Shown: piece after piece, positions 34,186-44,990 of the stretch
How the letters are laid out: each line of letters opens with the position of its first letter
Position numbering within the stretch: the first letter of the stretch is position 1
DNA from: Mactromeris polynyma
Lineage: Eukaryota > Mollusca > Bivalvia > Venerida > Mactridae
NCBI GenBank assembly: GCA_032209605.1
Contig: JASFXZ010000014.1
Location: 17,069,231-17,133,230 of the forward strand
Direction of reading: 5' to 3'
DNA length: 64,000 nt
Notes under the pieces: model-generated
The model's input: only the letters and a program-made list of their open reading frames with translations
The model's database searches: none
What the model was told of the DNA's origin: nothing
Program-made: the position numbers and the translations under genes

Positions 34186-35500
34186 TTGTTTTCTGATTCA
34201 AACGCAAAAATAAATAATCCTCATTTCGACGAGAAGAACTTTATCCTGATAAACTGCTGTAGCAATTTGTCGAAGCATTACGCTAAATTGTATTTCGATC
34301 TGTAATTAATACAGTTTTATAGTTTTGGGGCGTCAGACATAAAATGAGCACTGCTATGGCATTTACAACGTCTTCTGTAAGTGACGTAATATCAAGAAAA
34401 CGCAACATGTGATGTAACTATTTGCAAGTAGGAAGCAATATTTACTCCATATGGTCACTTCGTTTTCATATTGCCATATGGGGCAAATATTGCTTACTGA
34501 CAGTACATGGTGACGTCACGTATGACGTTTTATTCAATGACTTCCCTTAAAGAAGAGGTTGGAAATCGTACAGCGGCGCTCAAATATTGTTCAAAATATG
34601 CGTTCAAATTATAGAAATAAATGACATTAGATGTACATTGAATACGTCATACACTCTTCATTATCGATCTATTTCAGTGGAAAGTCACATCCTCCACAAT
34701 ATTTATGTATTTTAATATTTAGTGTCTAGTCTGTCATTATCATTGAAGTAGAATATACATATCAACGTTTATGTGATCATGTTATAGAAAGATGAGTTTA
34801 TTTTCAATATCTGTAGACCGGAGGCTGGTGAGATAGAAACACATCAATAGTAGCAAAACGTGACAACAGTAACATATATCAATATAATTTAATGCATATA
34901 TATATCATTAAGCGGACAATACATCTCAAATTAAAGTTATAGAATATGATCGAATGCTTCGTCTCATTTGTGTATTTATTTAGTTTGAGAATATGTGAAG
35001 AGGGAAATAGACTAACACTGGGGTAGAGACGGTGGGATTGGGTTAGTTTTCAACGTAGAAGGTGGGGTTAATGATTTGATATTTAATCATTTTAACGTAG
35101 AACGATGTTATTATTATTCAACGAATAAAGAAATGTACCATTTGTATACATGAGTGTGAAAGTACTTACTTGGTACTGACTTGTGAAGTTTCTTGTTTAA
35201 CTCCCATCGCCCCGTTAGGAAACTTGAAAATTGGGCATGTTCCTGGTATTAAAGGACGTTGGGAGGAAAGAGAAGCGATACGGCTGTGCAATACATTTAC
35301 TTACGTGGCGAATATATACCTCTGGATACCTCACCCTTGCGCAAAACCAAACTACAGTAATGCACGACATTACTTATCTCAATTTAGGTTAAAAAAGGGT
35401 TTTATTTATTTTTATTTTCGGGGCGTAGATGGTTAACGTTACATTAATGCACGAGGTCAATCTGATAAGACAGTGATACGAGTATGTTTTATTACACTCA
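34186..35500. other. Gene-free stretch with a small hairpin
   Basis: Holds the inverted repeat at 34432-34496; no supported gene. A 35170-35436 frame is open but has no recognisable features. Confidence 0.45.
34432..34496. repeat. Inverted repeat (hairpin)
   Basis: AAGCAATATTT-CTCCATATGG pairs with CCATATGGGGCAAATATTGCTT across an 18-base loop. Confidence 0.6.
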
Positions 35501-35554
35501 ATCAAATATCGCGATGGTCAGAATGGGTGAAATCTGCTCAAATGTGTTTTCAGG

Positions 35555-36090
35555 GGTACAAACAAAGTTTTACACAAGTTCATTTGAGGTTCGGTCAAAC
35601 GTTAAATCATGTCATTGTTTTCATTGCGATGTATGCAAGATTATAACGGTATAGTTCAACTTCTACAACAGGGATTTTTTGTACAATTCAACTGAGTGCA
35701 AACCATATATTAGGTAATGTTTACATAAAACAGCCCTGCGTTCAGTAAAGTCATTTGAGGCTATCGTTTCGTAACGTTTCGTAACGTTTTGCAATTTGGT
35801 ACCCCATTGGCAGGCAATGTGATACGGTGGGCCAGGGATACAAAACAAAACGTTCGCAACTGTTAGCCGTAACTGAACGCAGGGCAGTACTGTACACTGT
35901 TTGTAGTTTGTTAATTGGTTTACTGTGATCATACGTAGTAGATGAAGTCCGGAATTCGTTAAGAATGGGTTTTTACCAGCGGTACAAACAAAATAATATT
36001 TTAGGTCTTTTGAAGTTCAGTCAGACATTAAATCCTGTCTTTGTTTTCATTGCGATTCGAGAACGATTTTAACGGTATATTGTTGTTTGT
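35555..36090 (+). repeat. Imperfect direct duplication of about 110 bp flanking a MITE
   Basis: Block 35567-35655 (GGTACAAACAAAGTTTTA...GGTCAAACGTTAAATCATGT...TGTTTTCATTGCGAT...TTATAACGGTATA) recurs diverged at 35980-36080 (GGTACAAACAAAATAATATT...CAGACATTAAATCCTGT...TGTTTTCATTGCGAT...TTTTAACGGTATA). A palindromic element (35731-35888) lies between the two. Confidence 0.55.
35731..35888. mobile_element. Small MITE with GCCCTGCGTTCAG inverted ends
   Basis: Left end CAGCCCTGCGTTCAGT and right end CTGAACGCAGGGCAGT are inverted matches over 13-15 bp. The interior contains three CGTTTCGTAA-like units. No coding potential. Confidence 0.65.
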
Positions 36091-38033
36091 ACCGCAGGAT
36101 TAGAGGGCAATAACCCTCTTTATACTAAACCGGAGTATGTCTATTGAGTCATTGAGCTGAGCTCCAATTGTTAAAACTCGAACTATATAGTGTTTATCGT
36201 AGGGGATAACCCATATTTTAGCAATCTGGAATGCGGGAGTACATTCTATTCAAACATACGGAATGGACAACACTATGCTAGACAGAAACGTGTGATTCCA
36301 CTTTTGTTAATGAACGTAACCCTGCAGTCCACTCCATTGGAATGACACTGAGCTTCCTCCTGTACAGATGCAATGGTTTCAGTCTGCAAGGTAATATATT
36401 ATTTATCTTCAAACATTCAACGTTCCAAACAATATGAACATTTTCTCGGCTCACTACACCCTGTACGATGCCCCCAGAGGATGCTAGGATGTAATACAAT
36501 CTTGAACCATCATAACTCAACCACAGATGTGCTCATGTTACCCATTAAGCACAGTTAGTATTTGATCAAACGCTGTATTGGAGATTGTCCCGGTACATGC
36601 AATTCGATTCATTACTTATTTATAGTCGGCAATATATTTAACATTTCAAATATATGCTATGTATGGTTTTGATCGACACAAATAACATGGGTAAATAACC
36701 TCTTGCTATTCATATTTGGGACAACGGTGTGAGCTTCGTGATTACATGTACGCATAGTAATCCCTGTGCCATACCGTATGGCACTCTAAAGACAAATATC
36801 GCGCAGACCCTAGGGTGTAATATCTGTAATGGATGACCGAATGTATGTCAGTGCCCGTTGTCATCTTTAACAAAATTAACTTATACCCCTTTATAAGCAC
36901 ATATAACAATCTATTCTAGAACTAAACAGACAGTGTATGATATTTGTTGTTTTCAAATTATCCTACCAATGTTTTCGCATTGGAATATTTCTGAATTTGA
37001 TAACAAAAGCAAACAGACCCAATGAGAGTTCGAGCTTCCAATCATATTTCATATTACCCCTGTGCCGTTTAGAGTACCCCCTCGCTGATTGAGCTAAAAA
37101 GGTGGATTCCAATGATTTGAAATAAAGGTAAGTTAATTAAATAAAACATGTGGAGCATACAAAATTGAAAGCTAGTCTTAAATTACTAAAACTCTGTAAA
37201 TGTCAATTACGTGCTATTAATGCTGATAACACTGTTAGTGTTCCTGCTAATGTGGTTGCTTTCTTGTTGTTTGATGATTGTCATTTATATTTAAAGTTAT
37301 TTGCTAATGTTTCTGTTATTTAATACATGGACAAATATCTGGGGGTAATCTAAAATTAAAGGGAGTAGCTTGAATTCACCTTCAAGATACCACCAAGGGT
37401 ATTTTTTACCGTCCCGAAATCTGAACGGGATTAAAGTTACCTAGGGGCAAATTGAGAAGGAGCAGACGCTACACAGGCAATGGTGAGTATACAAGAAGAT
37501 GGAATTCATGTATACGTGTATTTCAACACCAATAATCTCCCATTTATACTGTACATTAAAATCCTATAAAGATGCAATCCATTGTCACATATTTCAGTTG
37601 TAGACAAATTAGCAGTTGTTTTAGTATTTGAAATTGTTGTATACTTTGTCAATGTCCATGTTGATTGACATCAATATCGACTTTGATACTGGAGTAATCC
37701 TCCTCCACAGACCTTTTGTACAAATTAAACTCTGCAGTATAGCTTGTTTGTGCGTTCTTGATGACAATGGTAGTTGACAGTATAGACAATTCGTGCAACA
37801 ATATCAAATAACATAATAGCAAAAGCAGAAAAGCGCAAGGGAATTTCTTAACTGGAGGATAGTGAAATAGCGTATCGACTTAAACAACATTTTGCGGAAA
37901 GAAATTTTCATAGAAAGTTTAGTGTTTTATAACGGCCGATTCAAATTCAATTTCTCTACAAGGACGATTTTAAACTGTGCGAACAGATCTTAACTGATTA
38001 AACGTTTGTAGAAAGACTTATTTGATTTGAAGG
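36091..38033. other. Gene-free stretch upstream of the SLC43-like exon
   Basis: No coding exon identified. It presumably contains the promoter and 5' UTR of the transporter gene, but no clear core promoter motif stands out. The leader before the ATG at 38034 is AT-rich. Confidence 0.35.
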
Positions 38034-38563
38034 ATGAGTACTCCTGCAGTAACAAGATTCTTGTCGTTTACTTGGTGTATCTTGGAATGTTTGTTGTTTT
38101 CAGGAATTTTGAATGGCTGGCTTTGGATGGAACAGATATTACTTGAGGAGCGATACTTTCTTAGTGAATGTAATTATACAAGTTTATCAGAAGTTGTGAT
38201 AGATTCAGGAGCCGCAGACCTGCCTGGGGTAATGAACATGAAAACTATGGACCATGGAGACGTAAAAGTAGGACAAATTATCAATGGACGGATATGCACT
38301 TATAAAAAAGTATACAAAATTTTAACACTGGAAGAGTACGCTAAACTTAAAGCTACGACTCCGATTTATTTCAACGACCAGAATGCAGAGCCCGACATGC
38401 AAAAGGTTGACGAGGAAAATAATATAACTCTGTATTGTACGGAACAAGTTGATGAACTTAACTTCATTATCACTCTGGTATCGATAATTTGTAGCATACT
38501 TATGCTTCCATTGGGGACATTGTTTGATATATACGGTACCAGCAGAACCAGGATCCTCTCTAT
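38034..38563 (+). CDS. SLC43-like transporter, first coding exon (partial gene)
   Basis: The exon encodes 176 residues and ends at TAT|GTAAGTA, a near-perfect donor, with two bases over (phase 2). Residues 10-31 (CILECLLFSGILNGWLW) form TM1 and match the LLECLxFxGxxxGW signature of SLC43 proteins. Residues 143-162 form TM2, followed by GTLFDIYGTSRTR, the major-facilitator loop 2-3 motif (D165). The long loop between them (about 32-140) has sequons N47-Y-T and N130-I-T and should be extracellular. SLC43 members (LAT3, LAT4, ENBT1) are plasma-membrane MFS carriers for large neutral amino acids or purine nucleobases; this N-terminus looks closest to SLC43A3. The remaining ten or so TM segments were not found in the window, so the next exon is either distant or small. 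A Tigger-like MITE starts 31 bp past the donor. Confidence 0.75.
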
Positions 38564-38593
38564 GTAAGTAATTCGTGTTTTCATCCATATATA

Positions 38594-38771
38594 CAGTCGT
38601 ACCTCGTTTATTCGAAAACGACCAATCCGAATACTTGGTATCATCCGAAATAAATATCAGATCCCTATGTATCTTCTCAGGGACATCGAATTGAAATAAA
38701 CTATTCGAAAACATGTATTATTCCAAATGAAATTTCGAATCCGATGAATTCGAATGAACGAGGTCCGAAAG
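38594..38771 (+). mobile_element. Tigger-like MITE, copy T2
   Basis: TA then CAGTCGTACCTCGTTTATTC at the left, and CGAATGAACGAGGTCCGAAAG then TA at the right (last bases mutated). About 178 bp. It lies in intron 1 of the SLC43-like gene. Confidence 0.7.
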
Positions 38772-38916
38772 TACTTTGTTGTTTATGTATGTCCTTAATA
38801 AAATTATGCTATTTTTGATAAATCAAGGGCACATAACTCTGAACATACCAGTCCTATGTGACCCATAATCGAAATGGCAATTTGCAAGAGGTCTTCTAAA
38901 AAGCGCGACCAATTTA

Positions 38917-38980
38917 TACTTGCACTCTTCCATTTTTGTCAGAGATCACTAAACTGACAAAAATGTCAGGAGTGCAAGTA
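38917..38980. repeat. Inverted repeat (hairpin)
   Basis: TACTTGCACTC..CATTTTTGTCAG pairs with CTGACAAAAATG...GAGTGCAAGTA across a loop of about 12 bases; nearly perfect 26-bp arms. It could be a MITE or a structured intronic RNA. Confidence 0.6.
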
Positions 38981-39243
38981 GGCTTGTTTTCGAGTCGAGT
39001 TCATCTATTATAAAAGAAGTTATCCCGTATAATTCCTTCACAGCTTGGATGTTCCTTATAGAAGAATTATCAGCTTTGCAAGAACGTCTGTAAATTTGAT
39101 TTGAGTTCTATATATGTATTAGAAACATGTTATATCCCTCATCTATTGTTCTTCGGTGCAACCACTCCAGTTCAACTCATTTTAGTAGTTGTTCTCGAGA
39201 GGTTCCTGTCGTGGGGAGAATAACTGGTAATAATTGTTTACTT

Positions 39244-40492
39244 TGTTGTTGAAGAGTGCGTGTTGCTCTCGAGAGGGCCAACGATAAAATTGATACAGTT
39301 GTTGAAGAGTGCTTGTTGTTCATGAGAGGGCCATTGATAAAATTGATACAGTTGTTGAAGAGTGCTTGTTGTTCATGAGAGGGCCATTGATAAAATTGAT
39401 ACAGTTGTTGAAGAGTGCTTGTTGTTTATGAGAGGGCCATTGATAAAATTGATACAGTTGTTGAAGAGTGCTTGTTGTTCATGAGAGGCCAACGATAAAA
39501 TTGATACAGTTGTTGAAGAGTGCTTGTTGTTCACGAGAGGGCCATTGATAAAATTGATACAGTTGTTGAAGAGTGTTTGTTGTTCATGAGAGGCCAACGA
39601 TAAAATTGATACAGTTGTTGAAGAGTGCTTGTTGTTCACGAGAGGGCCATTGATAAAATTGATACAGTTGTTGAAGAGTGTTTGTTGTTCATGAGAGGCC
39701 AACGATAAAATTGATACAGTTGTTGAAGAGTGCTTGTTGTTCACGAGAGGGCCATTGATAAAATTGATACAGTTGTTGAAGAGTGCTTGTTGTTCATGAG
39801 AGGCCAACGATAAAATTGATTCAGTTGTTGAAGAGTGCTTGTTGTTCACGAGAGGGCCATTGATAAAATTGATACAGTTGTTGAAGAGTGTTTGTTGTTC
39901 ATGAGAGGCCAACGATAAAATTGATACAGTTGTTGAAGAGTGCTTGTTGTTCACGAGAGGGCCATTGATAAAATTGATACAGTTGTTGAAGAGTGCTTGT
40001 TGTTCATGAGAGGCCAACGATAAAATTGATACAGTTGTTGAAGAGTGCTTGTTGTTCACGAGAGGGCCATTGATAAAATTGATACAGTTGTTGAAGAGTG
40101 CTTGTTGTTCATGAGAGGTCAACGATCAAATTGATACAGTTGTTGAAGAGTGCTTGTTGTTCACGAGAGGGCCATTGATAAAATTGATACAGTTGTTGAA
40201 GAGTGCTTGTTGTTCATGAGAGGCCAACGATAAAATTGATACAGTTGTTGAAGAGTGCTTGTTGTTCACGAGAGGGCCATTGATAAAATTGATACAGTTG
40301 TTGAAGAGTGCTTGTTGTTCACGAGAGGGCCATTGATAGAATTGATACAGTTGTTGAAGAGTGCTTGTTGTTCACGAGAGGGCCAACGATAAAATTGATA
40401 CAGTTGTTGAAGAGTGCTTGTTGTTCACGAGAGGGCCAACGATAACATTGATACAGTTGTTGAAGAGTGCTTGTTGTTCACGAGAGGGCCAC
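39244..40492 (-). repeat. Minisatellite of alternating 53/52-bp units (105-bp higher-order repeat)
   Basis: The units share TTGATACAGTTGTTGAAGAG, TGCTTGTTGTTC and GATAAAATTG. One type has GAGAGGGCCATTGATAAAA (53 bp), the other GAGAGGCCAACGATAAAA (52 bp), and they alternate strictly over about 39480-40290, so the period is 105 bp. 105 is divisible by three, which is why a 249-codon minus-strand frame with a 35-residue repeat stays open. Not considered a gene. Confidence 0.9.
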
Positions 40493-41249
40493 TCTAAGCG
40501 GGTTACATTGTACTTATATTCTGATTCCGCACTTACCGGCTAATTAAACTGAACACGAACATCCATTCTCGACAGCTTTCGGATATTTCTGTACCACTTC
40601 GTTACTCTACTAACACCCTCTAGTGTATATCAGGCGGAGCACTATGTGGCAAAATTCAACATTTTGTGCGGTCAAAAAGTAGTTGTCGTAAAACGGATTT
40701 ATAACTTCAATAACTTCGATAAATTCATGTAAGAGATGGATGATCGTTGTCATTTCTAGTTAAAAACTCACATATTTCAGTCTTCATATAGCTTAAATAT
40801 TAGATTCTAATCCCGTTTCATCAGCACTCCATTGTTCACGCCGCCATCTTGTTTTCATGATATTCGAATGGTATTTCCGAAAGTAGTGCCTAAGGAACAT
40901 CCGAGGCACTTGACGTAGTTGGCCGAGGTTTTCCGAATGCACGAACATCATGATGGACTCTGTGTTGACATGTCCGTAGCAAATTGTCAGGTTCATCTCT
41001 ATTTTGTAACAAATACACCACCATGTTGTCTTCGTGGTGTATCATTGATCAAAATGATATATAAATTTCCATGAGCATACATTTGTAACGGGAAATATTT
41101 CACATGGGATAAGATACTGAACAATACACAAATCACAATACAATTTGGAATGTTTTGCTGTTCAAGCAATATGTAGCAAAGCATAAGGACGGATTGGTTT
41201 ATAACAGTTTGAGAATGAACATACACTGCAAATGATGCGCTTACATATA

Positions 41250-41379
41250 CGGCGAAACCTCACTTAAAGACCACCTCAAAAATAGGACCACCTATTATCA
41301 AGTCCATTTTCATTGCTGTTTGTTCAACCTCAATATTAAGACCACCTCAATTAGAAGACTTATTATTGAAGTTTGATTG
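41250..41379 (+). mobile_element. pogo-like MITE, copy P2
   Basis: After TA: CGGCGAAACCTCACTTAAAG, ACCACCTCAAAAATAGGACC, then CAACCTCAATATTAAGACC, ending with inverted TTATTGAAGTTTGATTG before TA. About 130 bp. It contains the ancestral single or double 17-bp unit ACCACCTCAATATTAAG. Confidence 0.6.
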
Positions 41380-42193
41380 TACTAGTAATTAAAAGGCACT
41401 TTAAAGGGCGTGAGACAGTTTTAAAGTTCCCTTGCTTGAAATAATGCGAACACATGTGGCTACCATGTGTATAATATCACATTGATTCCGCTAGATATGT
41501 ACGTTACGCAGACAGATTTATTTTAAGCTTTGCTTAAAATCCAATCAGCCACACGGCCCTTGAGGAGACATATTTATTAATCTGTACACGAACGTATAAT
41601 TGTATACAGTCGCGTAGATGACTAAATTGTATAATTTTACAATTTTAATAAACATTAATATATGGAGGTATATGAAATGAACGACCTATGCACTGTAGGG
41701 TAGACTTGTATAATGCTATAATTACGCGTATTTGCCTGTACTCACGGTCTGAAGTTATATAGTAAAAGTTTTGCCTCGAAGTTGAAATATATGTATCAAG
41801 CATCTCACTTGATTAATTGTATGGAATTTGTTCAGACACACTTGATCAATACAAACGAAACTGTAATGGAGTTTCTTCAAGAACAACTTAATTTTGTCCA
41901 TTACGGATGTTGTAAGCGGCTCCACTTGCCAAGTATTCGCCTGTAGGAAAGGCTTTAACGTTATTTATGACAGTCTTAAGAGGGACCATGTGTTTTGCAT
42001 TATCGTAACCCAGACGTTTTGTTGTTGGGCATGATCTAAAACGGATCTAGTCAATTGAGATTAGCGACATTTTTTACATTGATCAATTTTATTGAATGTA
42101 AATGTTTCACGTTTATTCTTACTTCTTCAATTGAGTTCGACGAAGAAGCAAGTTGGCATGAACAATGTGACATGAAGCATCAGGTGTGTCACA

Positions 42194-42273
42194 GACCATC
42201 CTCGGTGCCCAGGCTATTCATAACATTATGTATCATAATGTATGTTATGTTAGCCTGGGTACCGAGGATGGTC
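42194..42273. repeat. Near-perfect 80-bp hairpin
   Basis: GACCATCCTCGGTGCCCAGG...TAGC-side arms: 42194-42216 pairs with 42251-42273 with one mismatch, continuing into ATAACATTATG / CATAATGTATGTTAT. Length and loop size are within the pre-miRNA range, but the symmetric sequence is equally typical of a small MITE. Confidence 0.65.
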
Positions 42274-42839
42274 ACAGACAGACTTGTTGTTTACAACACC
42301 AACCATTGCACAGTGATGTATTTCACCTGGTTCTTTATGTAAATAAGACGATATAATAATAACAAGAAATACCTTGAAAAAAGGTCGGCGCAGTTTGAAG
42401 GTTATGATTTGTTGCGCAACGTAAAAATTGCCGAGATGTCACGATTGCTGGTCACTCCAGATACCAAAATATACTTCGGTAAATTCACCGAAATTCAGTG
42501 GATTTCGGTAACGTACCCCTTATTTAAAGGTTAACCAGTCCGCTTGAAGGATACAAACGTTGTTCGGTTGAAGAGAAGTTGGTTAAGTGGTTAACGTAAG
42601 ATTTTTTTGGTTTACACAACACTGATATGCAAATAAGAAAGCTATGTTAGTACGGCAGCGCCGAAAAATAATATCTTTATTTATAGAAGGCAATATGTAA
42701 AGATGTATACAAAAACAGATATACAATGCTTTAATAAAATATGGCCCTCTAACAGAAAACAACATAAAGTAAAACACAATAATTCTATAACACAACAATA
42801 AAAATAATAATTATATTACACAACAATTCTATAACACAC

Positions 42840-43495
42840 TCATTCAGTCAAGACAATCACTCATCAGATTTTCATATTGGAAACAGTACAGATATATTAA
42901 AAATGCTATTAATAACATTCTTAACAAACGTATTAGAGTGAAGATTGTGAAAAAAAATCAAGTAGTAATATGTCCTTGCTTAAGTAAACAAAACTATAGA
43001 CTATACATTGTCATTTTGTCATTTATCACTTAATATATGCGACATTGTCCATATTGTAAATGCATTGTTGAAGACGAATTTCATTTTCTACTTGTATACC
43101 CATTGTATTGAAGTCTACGAGTTATATATATACCTAGCGAATATAACGAACACCCAACTTTTCAAACATTTTACAATCTGATGTCTTGTCAAAATGAATC
43201 GATTCAAAAATACAGCTTTATTTGTATACCGTATTTTTAACTTGCGAAATGATTATATCTCTGAGTAATATTGTATAAGTATATGATAAAATACACAATA
43301 TATGTACTAGTTAATACACAACAAGGTAACAATATTATACTGATGTATATTAGTGTATGTATTTAATGTTGTCGTACATGATTTTGAAGGTGTCTGACCT
43401 GTTATACCTATTGTAATGATATGTGCTTTGATGTAAAAATGATTGGGCCGGAGGCTATGTACGAGTATAATAATGAACATTCTATTCTATACGTA
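42840..43495 (+). pseudogene. Non-LTR retrotransposon 3'-end remnant
   Basis: From 43046 the frame reads CPYCKCIVEDEFHFLLVYPLY and then a stop, the C-x2-C...H...(C) knuckle seen in non-LTR polyprotein C-termini, with the last cysteine mutated. Downstream, GGGCCGGAGGCTATGTACGA and an AATGAACATTCTATTCTAT tail at 43446-43495 mark the 3' end. Heavily decayed. Confidence 0.55.
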
Positions 43496-43564
43496 TAATA
43501 CTTGTATGTGAGACGACACAGCACTCGATGTTAATCGAATATGGAAGATGACTATATATCCATA

Positions 43565-43693
43565 CAGTCGGACCTCGTTTATTCGGCAACCTTTTATCCG
43601 ATGTACGTCGAATTGAAATGGGTTATTCGAAACCATGTATTATTCGAAATAAAATTTCACACGCGATGAAATCGAATGAACGAGGTCCGACTG
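43565..43693 (+). mobile_element. Tigger-like MITE, copy T3 (best preserved ends)
   Basis: TA|CAGTCGGACCTCGTTTATTC at the left and GAATGAACGAGGTCCGACTG|TA at the right; 20-bp inverted ends with one mismatch. 129 bp, so internally deleted relative to T1 and T2. Confidence 0.8.
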
Positions 43694-43940
43694 TATTTGC
43701 ATGGAAAATCAACAGTTGTGTTTAATAAATGAAGTTTAAATTGATTGTGTTGTTGTGAATAATCACAGGTTGTATGATGTAATTCGGTTGTATTTTATCT
43801 ACGATAGTTATATATTATTCTTAATTTTATAACGATTTGTAATCTAGAACTTAAATACATCGGGGACGTTTATTTAAGCGTTTAAATTATCTTTTGTAAA
43901 ACATGTTTCAAATTCATTCCATAAGCATTGAACTTCAACA

Positions 43941-44041
43941 TACCATTAAACAGCTACCATTAAACAGCATACCATTAAACAACATACCATTAAACAACAT
44001 ACCATTAAACAGCATACCATTAAACAACAAACCATTAAACA
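43941..44041 (+). repeat. 15-bp tandem repeat ACCATTAAACAACAT, about 7 copies
   Basis: Units ACCATTAAACAGCAT or ACCATTAAACAACAT with minor changes. Two copies of an ACAATATCAGTCGAACTTTC block follow at about 44099 and 44136. Confidence 0.8.
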
Positions 44042-44767
44042 CTCCAGTTTGAAATAAAATACCTAAAAGTATGAATGCAAATTGAATAAACAAACATTAC
44101 AATATCAGTCGAACTTTCCTAGAGTGAAAAAAATATTACAATATCAGACGAACTTTTCTAGAGTGAATATTTGCTGTTGGTTTGGCTAGAAATGTAGGTC
44201 CAATTCGCTGCTAAATGTGCATAGTAGTTTCTTGGATAGCCTTACCAGCAATTCCCTGTAGGCTTACACACCAGAAAACAACTGATTTAATGAGGAAATT
44301 TATGTCCTTAGCTAATAGTTAATCCATCAAATATCGTACGTCGACCGCCCTATACTAGACTAGAAATGGTCATATATTACCGAGATACGTAATGCTGGCC
44401 AGACGACATTGGCTTGTCTCCATTCACCGTGACATTTATAATTGCTTGAATATCAATGATACTTGAACATGGAATCCTGCTGAAGAAAGTTGTTGTTTTC
44501 ACATAGGTAACGTTTTTGTTGTTGTTAATCATTAGGATGTGGTTCCATTATTTCGCGCTATTCAATTAATTGATTTGACAGATGTTTCTCCTGAAACTTT
44601 GGGATTAACTCTATTTCTTCTACAAAACAATTTTATACCACGTGCTTTTAAGTATCAATACTCTCCATATAATATAACCAGGAGAGGAGAGGGCGTATGA
44701 AAGGACTGAGCTGTTAAGTGATGAGTAGTTTGCACCAGTTCATCCGAGATTCCTCTGAAAATCAGTC
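44042..44767. other. Gene-free stretch
   Basis: Contains the duplicated ACAATATCAG block (44099, 44136); otherwise nothing identifiable. Confidence 0.4.
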
Positions 44768-44990
44768 TTCTAGCTTAGCTCAGTTGGTATAGCGCTGGAC
44801 TGTCACACGGAAGGTCCGAGTTCGATTCCCGGGCGGGGCTGTAGGCCTACATGTCATTCCGTGACATTTGGCTTCGGTCATATGTTCTCCAACTCTGATT
44901 CCTGTGGGTTGCTTAAAAAGTGACAAGTTAGTACGTTTAATAAATAATTCCAGGAAAACTGGTTAGGTCAATTTACCAAAATGTATAGCT
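44768..44990 (+). repeat. tRNA-derived SINE (tRNA-Asp-like head)
   Basis: The head at about 44771-44840 has an A box TAGCTCAGTTGG, anticodon-loop sequence CTGTCAC (GTC, Asp-like) and a B box GAGTTCGATTCC. The anticodon stem (CTGGA/ACGGA) no longer pairs, so it is not a working tRNA gene. The acceptor ends AGCTT.../...GGGCT pair partly. The body after GTAGGCCTACATG is not a known domain to me. Confidence 0.6.

Noticed and set aside
39373..40122. 249-codon minus-strand frame with a 35-residue repeat
   Set aside because: Open only because the 105-bp dimer is divisible by three; no independent evidence of translation.
44771..44840. tRNA-Asp gene
   Set aside because: The anticodon stem is broken and the surrounding sequence looks like a SINE.
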